From the NCBI GenBank assembly GCA_003554445.1, contig PWGJ01000034.1:1-10173 (forward strand): 10,173 nt of DNA, given 5' to 3'. A program made the position numbers and the translations under genes. The notes under the pieces were generated by a model. It made no database searches, was not told where the DNA came from, and saw nothing but the letters and a program-made list of their open reading frames with translations. Source of the DNA: Candidatus Nealsoniibacteriota bacterium (GTDB taxonomy: Bacteria; Patescibacteriota; Minisyncoccia; Minisyncoccales; PWPS01). Of the stretch, positions 1 through 5,856 are shown one piece after another (position 1 is the stretch's first letter; every line of letters starts with the position of its first letter).

Positions 1-700
1 AAAACTGGCTACCGCCTCGCTCTTCCAACTCCTTCTCGGTTCCCTTAAAAACTATCTTTCCATACTCCAAAAGATAAATCGTATTGAAGTGTTTAATATC
101 CTCCTTGTTACTAACGGCCATAATGACCGACATTCCGTAATTCTTACAATAATCATCTATAAGAGAGGTTACCTTTTTTAAGCCTTCCGGATCTATCTGA
201 TTAAAAGCTTCATCCAAAACCAAAAGCTTCGGTTTTAGCGCTAAAGCTCCGGCCAGAGCAACTTTTTTCTTTTGTCCACCGGAGAGGTAATGAATCACTT
301 TTCCTTCCAAATTCTCTATATTCAACCGTCTCATAACTTCTTTTGTTCTCTTTTCTATCTCCTCTTTATCAAATCCATAATTAACCAGAGAAAATTTAAT
401 ATCCTCTTCAACCGTCGGCCCTACAAGCTGATCTTCAACTTGCTGAACAACGACTCCGACCGATTTACCGATTTTGGAAAAATCTTCATAAGGATCAATT
501 CCCAAAACCGAAACGCTTCCTTCGCTGGGTCTCAACATTCCTACGAGATGCATGATCAGTGTCGTCTTTCCCGATCCGTTACCACCGACGAGTCCGACTT
601 TTTCTCCTTCTTCAACCACAAAATCCAGCCCGCAAGCGGAAACTTCAGTTTGATCCGGATATTTATGTTTTAGGCATTTAAGCTCAACTATTTTAGACAT
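1..700 (-). CDS. cbiO: ECF/CbiO-type metal transporter ATP-binding protein (3' end cut by window edge)
   Basis: Cytoplasmic ATPase that would power metal uptake through CbiQ and CbiM. The 233 visible residues show the ABC order: Walker A GGNGSGKTT (39-47), Q-loop VVQQVEDQL (about 84-92) followed by the ECF-like GPTVEEDIKF, signature LSGGQ (139-143), Walker B LLVLDEA with catalytic Glu164, and a D-loop changed to FNQIDP. After these, where CbiO proteins read T-H at the H-loop, this one reads V-S (196-197) in a gap-free alignment, so the switch histidine is missing. The ATG at 700 overlaps the cbiQ stop by 8 nt (ATGTCTAA), indicating translational coupling; no Shine-Dalgarno is visible. Family length is about 230-280 residues, so only the C-terminal end is lost. 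CbiO is called from the CbiM and CbiQ neighbours. It could be one half of a two-ATPase pair if a second A subunit follows outside the window. Confidence 0.93.
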   Translation of the reverse strand, partial: MSKIVELKCLKHKYPDQTEVSACGLDFVVEEGEKVGLVGGNGSGKTTLIMHLVGMLRPSEGSVSVLGIDPYEDFSKIGKSVGVVVQQVEDQLVGPTVEEDIKFSLVNYGFDKEEIEKRTKEVMRRLNIENLEGKVIHYLSGGQKKKVALAGALALKPKLLVLDEAFNQIDPEGLKKVTSLIDDYCKNYGMSVIMAVSNKEDIKHFNTIYLLEYGKIVFKGTEKELEERGGSQF

Positions 701-1373
701 AAGTTAAAGATATAATAAATATTAAAATTGCTACCGTAAGAATTAAAAGGTCGGCCAACTTAAATTTAAAATCGGGAGCAGTTCCCACTTTTCCTTTAAA
801 CCCTCTTACCTTTAAGATTTTATACATTTCTTCGGATTTATTTAAAAAGCTGATTATAAAAAATCCGACCACTCTTCCTATTGACCGAAGTTTTTTATTT
901 TTCCCACCTCTTATCTCTACCATCTCTACCTTTCTTTCGACCCCGGATATAAATATAAAAAAGTATCTGTAGGTTAAAAAGAGCATTGAAGCCAAAAAAG
1001 GAGAAAGCTTGGAGAAGATTCCGAAGGTTTTGTAATAAGGAGTAGAAAAAGAGAAAAATAGAGCCAGAGAGGCGGCACTGAAGGCTCTGAGGAGAATTAT
1101 TAACCCGAAATGGATATCTCCTTGACTGATTGCAAAAATAAGAGCAAAAAAAGTCGGATAGAGAGCCCATTTGAAGATTCTGGAAACGGGAAAAGATCCG
1201 GCGAAAGCCAACAAATAGACGGAAGATAAGACAATGAGTAAAACCGAAAGGCTTTCAGTAAAGACTATCGATATCAAAACAAAAAAGAAAAATGCCAGCT
1301 TGGAATAAGCTGACATCTTTTGGAAGTCTCCCTTCCTGTTTGCAAAGTCGTCTATGGAATAGATTGAACTCAT
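693..1373 (-). CDS. cbiQ: ECF/CbiQ-type transmembrane coupling protein
   Basis: Membrane T-component that joins the metal-binding CbiM to the ATPase. The protein has 226 residues, within the family range. Hydrophobic segments lie at roughly 24-58, 67-83, 88-110, 126-143 and 206-226. Between the last two is the charged coupling region carrying the two diagnostic Arg-Gly motifs, EIRG (153-156) and KVRG (188-191), which dock into the ATPase grooves. In the family these usually read Ala-Arg-Gly, so Ile and Val are mild departures. The start ATG shares an ATGA overlap (1370-1373) with the cbiM stop, and the stop lies inside the first codons of cbiO. An AAAGGA stretch sits about 13 nt upstream, too far for a good ribosome site. 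The call rests on the coupling motifs plus position between cbiM and cbiO. Confidence 0.9.
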   Translation of the reverse strand: MSSIYSIDDFANRKGDFQKMSAYSKLAFFFFVLISIVFTESLSVLLIVLSSVYLLAFAGSFPVSRIFKWALYPTFFALIFAISQGDIHFGLIILLRAFSAASLALFFSFSTPYYKTFGIFSKLSPFLASMLFLTYRYFFIFISGVERKVEMVEIRGGKNKKLRSIGRVVGFFIISFLNKSEEMYKILKVRGFKGKVGTAPDFKFKLADLLILTVAILIFIISLTYV

Positions 1374-2269
1374 AAGAGATCCGGCTTTCCTTTGGATATA
1401 AAGCTAATAGCCAATCCGACTACGACCGATTCTATTATCGCCGCATACAAAAATATGGGCAAAGCGATAGCAAAAAAGGCTCTCAGAGAGATTTCGTCAT
1501 CGTAATAATCTTCCGGGTCGTGACTATGTCCGTGGCCGTGATCTTCTTCATCTTCATGACCTTCCAGATCTCCTTCGTGGTGGTCACTTTGGTCATTTTC
1601 ACGTTCATGGTTGTGACCCTCTTCATGATTGTCCTCATGATCTTCGTGGTGCTCTCCATGGTCATGACTCTCTTCATCTTCATGGCTATGCTCTTCTTCG
1701 TAGTGATCATCTCCATGATCTCCTTCGTGGTGATAATGGCCGTGTTCATGACTGTGATCGTGAATCAAAATTTCTTCCGGGTTCAAGTTTATTGCAAAAA
1801 CCATTCCTCCCAAAAGAAGGAAAGAGATCATGAGACTTAAAAAGGTTACCACTCCTCCTGTAACCCCTTTAAGAGCTGGGCTCTTTTTGGAGATCATTTT
1901 CTTAACCAACCCAAAAAGATAAAACCCTAAGAGAGCCTGCGACCATAAAAGTAGAGTATTGAGCCCTATCACCGTCACTCCACCATGCCCGATCGAGGCT
2001 AAAAGGGAATTGACGATAAAAGAGACTATCAGAGCCCACCACGGTCCGACTATAATCCCAACCAAAACCATTAAGTTGATATGGACCGGAAGCCCTAAAG
2101 GAATCGACATAACTATCAGCGACAGAGCAGCAAATAGAGCCGCCAGAGGCATCTTTTCTTCCTGTTTTTTTGCGAAATAAATCGCGATTACGAGTAAAGC
2201 CGCAACCAATACGAATCCGGCTATCCAAAGCCAGGGCGGCAATACTCCGTCGGGTATTTCAATGTGCAT
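1370..2269 (-). CDS. cbiM: CbiM/NikM-type metal-binding S-component with large His-rich insert
   Basis: Substrate-binding membrane subunit for Ni or Co (Zn possible) uptake. The 299 residues start MHI, keeping the N-terminal Met-His that ligates metal in CbiM/NikM, though two residues (EI) are inserted before PDG. Other hallmarks are VHINL (His63), GPWWALIVSF (75-84), ASIGHGG (His95), and a C-terminal IIESVVV...KPDLL like that of CbiM. I see about seven helices: 13-33, 41-58, 61-75, 76-93, 99-122, 133-161 and 260-290. Canonical CbiM is about 210-250 residues; the excess is an acidic, His-rich stretch (170-250, 26 His) between the last two helices. Lys-rich loops after helices 1 and 5 and at the C terminus suggest a cytoplasmic side, which puts the His-rich loop outside. 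The gene starts 1 nt after the rny stop, so it is presumably co-transcribed. No cobalamin or nickel-enzyme gene nearby fixes the metal. Confidence 0.93.
   Translation of the reverse strand: MHIEIPDGVLPPWLWIAGFVLVAALLVIAIYFAKKQEEKMPLAALFAALSLIVMSIPLGLPVHINLMVLVGIIVGPWWALIVSFIVNSLLASIGHGGVTVIGLNTLLLWSQALLGFYLFGLVKKMISKKSPALKGVTGGVVTFLSLMISFLLLGGMVFAINLNPEEILIHDHSHEHGHYHHEGDHGDDHYEEEHSHEDEESHDHGEHHEDHEDNHEEGHNHERENDQSDHHEGDLEGHEDEEDHGHGHSHDPEDYYDDEISLRAFFAIALPIFLYAAIIESVVVGLAISFISKGKPDLL
1520..1762 (-). other. His-rich, acidic low-complexity insert in CbiM (residues 170-250)
   Basis: This stretch codes for 81 residues, 26 of them His, mostly as alternating H-D-H, H-E-H and HH units separated by Asp, Glu and Gly. 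Such stretches occur in Ni/Zn chaperones and in loops of metal transporters, where they bind several metal ions. By the predicted topology of CbiM it would face outside the membrane and could collect metal for the N-terminal Met-His site. The DNA is correspondingly repetitive on the plus strand (many tcatg, tcttc and gtg runs). That repetition leaves long open frames on the other strand and in another frame, which I do not regard as genes. Confidence 0.85.
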
Positions 2270-2270
2270 A

Positions 2271-3800
2271 TTATTTTGCGTATTCGATTACTCTTTTTTC
2301 TCTTATAACGTTGACCTTTATTTCTCCGGGATAATTCAATTCTTCCTCTATTTTGTTGGCTATATCTTTGGATAGTTTTTTTGCCTCCAGATCATTCACT
2401 TCGTTCGGCTTAACGAAAACTCTCACTTCTCTTCCCGCCTGAACCGCATAAGACTTTTTAACACCGGCGAAGCTTCTGGCTACCTCTTCCAATTCTTTGA
2501 GCCTTTTCAGGTAATCGTCCAAAGTATCTTTTCTCGCTCCCGGTCTACTTCCGGAGATTGCATCTGCGGTTTGCACTATGACCGATTCCAAGGTTTCAAA
2601 ATCATATTCTTCATGATGAGATTTCATAGCGTCAATTACTTCTTGAGAAACACCGAATTTTTTCAAAACTCTTATCCCTATCTCAACATGAGACCCTTCA
2701 ACCTTGTGATCAAGAGCTTTACCTATATCATGCAACAGTCCCGCTTTTTTGCAGACAAAAGTATCGGCACCGATTTCAGCGGCTAATCCTTCTGCCAGAT
2801 AGCTTACCTCCCTGGCATGAAGTAATACGTTTTGACCGTAACTGGAACGGTAATAAAGTCTACCCAAAAGCCTTATTATTTTTGGATCAAGTTCAACTAT
2901 TCCCGTGTCATAAACCGCCTGTTCTCCCGCTTTTTTGATCTGATCGGAAATTTCTTTTTCCGCTTTTTTAACCATTTCTTCAATTCTGGCCGGCTGAATT
3001 CTTCCGTCAAAAATCAACTTCTCAAGTGCCGTTTTTGCAATTTGTCTCCTTATCGGATCAAAGCTGGAAATTAAAACCGTTTCGGGAGTGTCATCGACAA
3101 CGACTTCCACCCCTGTTAATTTTTCCAGAGTTTTAATGTTTCGTCCTTCTTTTCCTATTATTCTTCCCTTTATATCGTCATCGGGAAGCGATACGTTGGT
3201 AGTCGTTAAATCTTGAGCTTGTGATGCGCCGTATTTTTGGATAACGGTAGCTAAAATCTCTTTGGCCCTCTTTTCATACCTCTCTTTGCCTTGCTTTTCA
3301 AGTTTTCTCATTCTGTCGAATATGTCCGATTCCATATCTTTTTCAATCTTTTCAAGCATCTCTTCCTTAGCTTCTTCTTTGCTCATTCCGGAAACTCTCT
3401 TCAATTCATCTTCAGCTTCTGATCTTAACTCTTCAACTCGCTTTTTTACTTCTTTTAATTTTTCAACTCTTCTTTCGAATTTCTGTTCTCTTTCTTCAAA
3501 GTTAGCGATCTTTTCGTCTATATTATTTTCTCTTTTGAGAAGATATTGCTCTTTTTTTCTTAGCTTTTTCTCTTTTTCTTCGGCTTCTTGTCTTGCTTCT
3601 TGGAGAACTTTTTCCGCCTTTTCTCTTGCTTGTTTTACAATTCGTCTGCTCTTTTCTTTGGCGGCCTCCATTCTGTTTTTTACTTTCGTCTCTATTGCTT
3701 CATAGTCACGTTTGGCTACTTTTTGGCGAGCATGGTAACCCAAGACCGAACCGGCCATGAGAGCCACCACTCCCACCAGAAGTATGATTAAAATTTCCAT
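2271..3800 (-). CDS. rny: Ribonuclease Y (membrane-anchored endoribonuclease)
   Basis: Initiates mRNA decay by single-strand endonucleolytic cleavage at the inner face of the membrane. From ATG at 3800 the protein has 509 residues, matching the family (about 510-520). In order: an N-terminal membrane helix (residues 2-21), a long Lys/Glu-rich coiled coil (about 25-185), a KH RNA-binding domain with GRIIGKEGRN (212-221), an HD domain with LLHDIGKALDH (metal-binding His357-Asp358), and a conserved C-terminal domain with AGREVRVFV. All expected residues are present. A TTG two codons upstream (3806) is in frame and could start translation, but the ATG is more likely; neither has a Shine-Dalgarno. 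The gene heads a unit with cbiM, 1 nt downstream. Its leader is about 108 nt from the main predicted promoter and contains a 28-bp palindrome. Confidence 0.97.
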   Translation of the reverse strand: MEILIILLVGVVALMAGSVLGYHARQKVAKRDYEAIETKVKNRMEAAKEKSRRIVKQAREKAEKVLQEARQEAEEKEKKLRKKEQYLLKRENNIDEKIANFEEREQKFERRVEKLKEVKKRVEELRSEAEDELKRVSGMSKEEAKEEMLEKIEKDMESDIFDRMRKLEKQGKERYEKRAKEILATVIQKYGASQAQDLTTTNVSLPDDDIKGRIIGKEGRNIKTLEKLTGVEVVVDDTPETVLISSFDPIRRQIAKTALEKLIFDGRIQPARIEEMVKKAEKEISDQIKKAGEQAVYDTGIVELDPKIIRLLGRLYYRSSYGQNVLLHAREVSYLAEGLAAEIGADTFVCKKAGLLHDIGKALDHKVEGSHVEIGIRVLKKFGVSQEVIDAMKSHHEEYDFETLESVIVQTADAISGSRPGARKDTLDDYLKRLKELEEVARSFAGVKKSYAVQAGREVRVFVKPNEVNDLEAKKLSKDIANKIEEELNYPGEIKVNVIREKRVIEYAK

Positions 3801-3838
3801 ATTCAATTATTTTTGGCACTTTATTTTTCATCTTAAAA

Positions 3839-3844
3839 TTTATA
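3839..3844 (-). promoter_or_regulatory. Possible second, rny-proximal -10 box (extended)
   Basis: Read on the minus strand, TGG precedes TATAAA, which fits an extended -10 (TGn TATAAA). There is no good -35. Start of transcription would be near 3832, leaving a leader of about 32 nt before the rny ATG. If used, the dyad at 3861-3888 would lie over and upstream of its -35 region. This is weaker than the promoter at 3915-3943. Confidence 0.35.
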
Positions 3845-3860
3845 CCAAATCTAGGCTAAA

Positions 3861-3888
3861 CCAATATAACAATCGATTGAAATATTGG
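3861..3888. promoter_or_regulatory. 28-bp near-perfect palindrome in the rny leader (operator or RNA hairpin)
   Basis: The plus strand reads ccaatat, aa, caatcgattg, aa, atattgg. The outer 7-nt arms are complementary and the central 10 nt are self-complementary; only two A-A positions break the symmetry, so 24 of 28 positions match. As DNA it resembles a binding site for a dimeric regulator. As RNA it could fold into a 7-bp stem, a UU/UU internal loop and a short capped stem in the rny 5' leader. It lies downstream of the predicted main start site near 3908 and upstream of the weaker -10 at 3839. Confidence 0.55.
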
Positions 3889-3914
3889 CTATATTTTTAA
3901 TAGTTTGTATTCAA

Positions 3915-3943
3915 AATATACCAGAGAAAAGAGTCGGTGTCAA
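3915..3943 (-). promoter_or_regulatory. Sigma-70 type promoter for rny-cbiMQO
   Basis: On the minus strand there is a perfect TTGACA (3938-3943), a 17-nt spacer and TATATT (3915-3920, five of six matches to TATAAT). Transcription should begin near 3908, giving a leader of about 108 nt. The -35 begins only 2 nt after the U-run of the clpP terminator, so the two transcription units are stacked end to end. Confidence 0.75.
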
Positions 3944-3945
3944 CG

Positions 3946-3968
3946 AAAAAACCGCCTTCAAAGGCGGT
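3946..3968 (-). terminator. Intrinsic terminator after clpP
   Basis: On the minus strand a 7-bp GC-rich stem (accgcct / aggcggt, 3951-3957 with 3962-3968) with a 4-nt loop is followed by a U-run that continues through 3946. It begins about 20 nt past the clpP stop codon, where a terminator for nusA-clpP is expected. The plus-strand side is also followed by a T-rich run, but no plus-strand gene leads into it. Confidence 0.88.
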
Positions 3969-3988
3969 CTTTTCTTTTCTTTTTTTGT

Positions 3989-4606
3989 CTATTTTTCCAT
4001 CTTTTCCGCTTTGGAAATAACTTCGTCTATAAGTCCGTACTCTTTAGCTTCTTCAGCACTCATATAAAAATCTCTGTCGGTATCCTTTTTAATCTTTTCG
4101 AACGGTTGTCCGGTGTGGTCCGCTAGAATTCTATTTAATTTCTCTCTTATCTTGAGGATATGATTGGCTGCGATTTCAATCTTAGCCGCTTCTCCTTCGG
4201 CTCCTCCCATTACTTGATGAAGCATCGCTTCCGAATTGGGCAACCCGTATCTTTTTCCTTCCGCTCCGGCAGCCAAGAGCACCGCTCCCATCGAAGCCGC
4301 TATCCCGACACAAACGGTTGAAACATCCGGTTCCACGTACTGCATAGTGTCATATATGGCCATACCCGCAGTCACCGACCCTCCGGGACTGTTTATATAA
4401 AGCTGAATATCTTTTTTTGAGTTTTCACTGGCCAAAAAGAGAAGCTGTGCAATTATTGAGTTGGCTACTTTGTCATTGACTTGCCCACCCATAAAGATAA
4501 TCCTCTCTTTTAGGAGGCGAGAGTATATGTCATAAGCTCTTTCTCCTCTGGGACTTTTTTCTATTACCGTTGGTACTAAGTTCATATTTTTTGGTTTTTT
4601 ATTCAT
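3989..4606 (-). CDS. clpP: ATP-dependent Clp protease proteolytic subunit
   Basis: Serine peptidase that forms the double-heptamer ClpP barrel and degrades proteins fed by a Clp ATPase; no clpX or clpC is in the window. From ATG at 4606 the protein has 205 residues, close to the 195-207 usual in the family. The catalytic triad is intact: Ser105 in GIAASMGA, His130 in MLHQVMGG, and Asp179 in DTDRDF. Also conserved are RGERAYDIYSRLLKERIIF and YINSPGGSVTAG. The 4606 start overlaps the nusA stop by 8 nt (ATGAATAA), with GAAGAAG just before it as a weak ribosome site. An ATG at 4645 would add a Lys-rich extension and a 47-nt overlap; an ATG at 4585 also fits the family N terminus. Transcribed with nusA and ended by the terminator at 3946-3968. 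Confidence 0.97.
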   Translation of the reverse strand: MNKKPKNMNLVPTVIEKSPRGERAYDIYSRLLKERIIFMGGQVNDKVANSIIAQLLFLASENSKKDIQLYINSPGGSVTAGMAIYDTMQYVEPDVSTVCVGIAASMGAVLLAAGAEGKRYGLPNSEAMLHQVMGGAEGEAAKIEIAANHILKIREKLNRILADHTGQPFEKIKKDTDRDFYMSAEEAKEYGLIDEVISKAEKMEK

Positions 4607-5732
4607 CTTCTTCTTCGGAATCTTCCTTTTCGGAAGATTCTTCACCTAAAGCTTTTACATCAATTTTCCAACCCGTAAGGTTGGCGGCCAATCTGACATT
4701 TTGTCCGTCTTTCCCGATCGCCAAAGAAAGTTCGTCTTCCGAAACCGTGGCGACAGCTTTGTTTTCTCCGATTATTTCAACTTGATGAACGTTGGCCGGA
4801 GAAAGAGCATTACCGATAAGTTCTTTTTCATCTTCCGACCACTCGATTATATCTATCTTTTCACCATCAAGTTCAGAAATTATCGCTCCCACTCTGGTTC
4901 CTCTTTGTCCGACGGCGGTTCCGACCGGATCAACACCTTCTTCATCGGAATAAACAGCAACCTTGCTTCGGGAGCCGGCTTCCCTGGCAATCGCTTTTAT
5001 TTCTACCGTTCCGGTTGATATTTCGGGAACTTCCAATTCAAAAAGTCTGGAAACAAGCTTCGGAAAGGCTCTGGAAAGATAAACCGTCGGTCCTTTCGGG
5101 TTCTTTTCGACCTTCAAAACATACATTTTATATCTCTGTCCGGATTTATAATATTCTCCGGGGATCTGTTCCTCTTTCGTCAAAACTCCCAAAACTTTAC
5201 CGATATCAACCAAAATCTTTCTTCCTTCAACTCTTTGAACAACTCCGGAGATAACCTCTCCCTCTTTCTCCTTATACTCTTCATAAGTCAAATCTCTTTC
5301 CGTCTCTTTTACTTTCTGAAGAACTACCTGCTTTGCAGTTTGAGCCGCAATTCTTCCAAAGTGCTCCTTGCTTTCCAAAGGTTCTTTTATTTCGTCTCCC
5401 GGCTCTCCCTCATCGGTATCCTTTGCCATTATATGTCTTTTGGGATTGAATCTGACTTTGTCTCCTACATCCGATATCTCACCTTTTTTCAACTTCTCCA
5501 ACTCCTCATCGGAGAGGATCATCTCTTCATCGACCACTTTTTTAGCCTTCCAAAACTTAACTTCTCCCGTCTCCGGATTGAAATCGGCTTTTATCAGATC
5601 TCCTTTTTCACCGTATTCTTTTTTATATGCGGTAGCTATTGCCTGTTCGACAATATCCAAAATCTTATCTTCCGGAATCTCTTTCTCCGCAGCAATTTGA
5701 GACATAGCTGATGCAAATGATTTTAAATCCAT
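4599..5732 (-). CDS. nusA: Transcription termination/antitermination factor NusA
   Basis: RNA-polymerase-binding factor that slows elongation, favours intrinsic termination at weak hairpins and takes part in antitermination. The 377 residues show an N-terminal polymerase-binding domain (about 1-140, with FGRIAAQTAKQVVLQK at 125-140), an S1 domain (about 157-222), KH1 with DPVGTAVGQRGTRV (268-281), and KH2 with AIGKDGQNVRLAANLTGWKIDV (338-359, key GKDG). The C terminus is a short acidic tail (EESSEKEDSEEEDE), with no acidic-repeat domains, as is common outside Proteobacteria. The N-terminal domain has a somewhat long Lys/Asp-rich loop at about 85-120. Translation starts at ATG 5732 without a Shine-Dalgarno. 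The predicted leader of about 66 nt contains a terminator-like hairpin, and clpP follows with an 8-nt overlap. Confidence 0.97.
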   Translation of the reverse strand: MDLKSFASAMSQIAAEKEIPEDKILDIVEQAIATAYKKEYGEKGDLIKADFNPETGEVKFWKAKKVVDEEMILSDEELEKLKKGEISDVGDKVRFNPKRHIMAKDTDEGEPGDEIKEPLESKEHFGRIAAQTAKQVVLQKVKETERDLTYEEYKEKEGEVISGVVQRVEGRKILVDIGKVLGVLTKEEQIPGEYYKSGQRYKMYVLKVEKNPKGPTVYLSRAFPKLVSRLFELEVPEISTGTVEIKAIAREAGSRSKVAVYSDEEGVDPVGTAVGQRGTRVGAIISELDGEKIDIIEWSEDEKELIGNALSPANVHQVEIIGENKAVATVSEDELSLAIGKDGQNVRLAANLTGWKIDVKALGEESSEKEDSEEEDE

Positions 5733-5754
5733 AGTTACTTTTATTTATTTTTTT

Positions 5755-5779
5755 AAAAAAGGTCCGCTTTGATGCGGAC
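5755..5779 (-). terminator. Terminator-like hairpin in the nusA leader (possible attenuator)
   Basis: On the minus strand, GTCCGC pairs with GCGGAC (5774-5779 with 5762-5767; 6 bp, five of them G-C) around a 6-nt loop, followed by C and six U (5755-5760). It lies between the predicted nusA promoter (5805-5833) and the nusA ATG at 5732, so it would be transcribed in the leader. No minus-strand gene lies directly upstream that would need a terminator here: the neighbour at 5857-6690 is on the plus strand. Weak terminators that respond to NusA itself are known for nusA autoregulation in Bacillus subtilis; the same role here is inference. Confidence 0.65.
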
Positions 5780-5804
5780 ATTCAAGTCTTTCTTTCTTGC
5801 TTTT

Positions 5805-5833
5805 AAGATAACTCAATATTTTTTGGTTGTCAA
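5805..5833 (-). promoter_or_regulatory. Sigma-70 type promoter for nusA-clpP
   Basis: On the minus strand there is a perfect TTGACA (5828-5833), a 17-nt spacer and TATCTT (5805-5810, four of six matches). Start of transcription is predicted near 5798, about 66 nt before the nusA ATG and upstream of the hairpin at 5755-5779. Its -35 lies just before the divergent CDF promoter, so the two may compete or share regulation. Confidence 0.7.
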
Positions 5834-5850
5834 ATTGAAAGTGCTATAAT
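5823..5850 (+). promoter_or_regulatory. Promoter giving a leaderless CDF transporter mRNA
   Basis: A perfect extended -10, TGC TATAAT (box at 5845-5850), with only a weak -35 (TTGGTT, 5823-5828, 16-nt spacer). The start ATG begins 7 nt after the -10 box, where transcription itself should begin, so the mRNA would have essentially no 5' leader. Confidence 0.7.
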
Positions 5851-5856
5851 GTCATC

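Noticed and set aside
272..673. Plus-strand open frame of 133 codons
   Set aside because: It lies wholly opposite cbiO, which carries all the ABC motifs on the minus strand.
1520..1762. Repetitive stretch as a CRISPR or tandem-repeat array
   Set aside because: The repeats are short, irregular and follow codon phase; there are no equal-length spacers. They encode the His-rich loop.
1483..1840. Long open frames in other frames and on the plus strand across the His-rich part of cbiM
   Set aside because: They are low-complexity by-products of the repetitive His/Asp/Glu codons (Met/Thr- and Phe/Val-rich translations), with no initiation signals and no family resemblance.
3262..3705. A 147-residue Ser/Phe-rich plus-strand open frame
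   Set aside because: It is the antisense shadow of the Lys/Glu-rich coiled coil of RNase Y; composition is not that of a natural protein.
4607..4645. Upstream clpP start at 4645
   Set aside because: It would add 13 Lys/Pro-rich residues and a 47-nt overlap with nusA. The ATG at 4606 gives a family-typical length and an 8-nt overlap like that of cbiQ-cbiO.
5755..5779. Hairpin upstream of nusA as a simple terminator for another minus-strand gene
   Set aside because: The nearest minus-strand gene upstream is tRNA-Pro, more than 900 nt away across the plus-strand CDF gene, and a good nusA promoter lies upstream of the hairpin. A leader element is the better reading.
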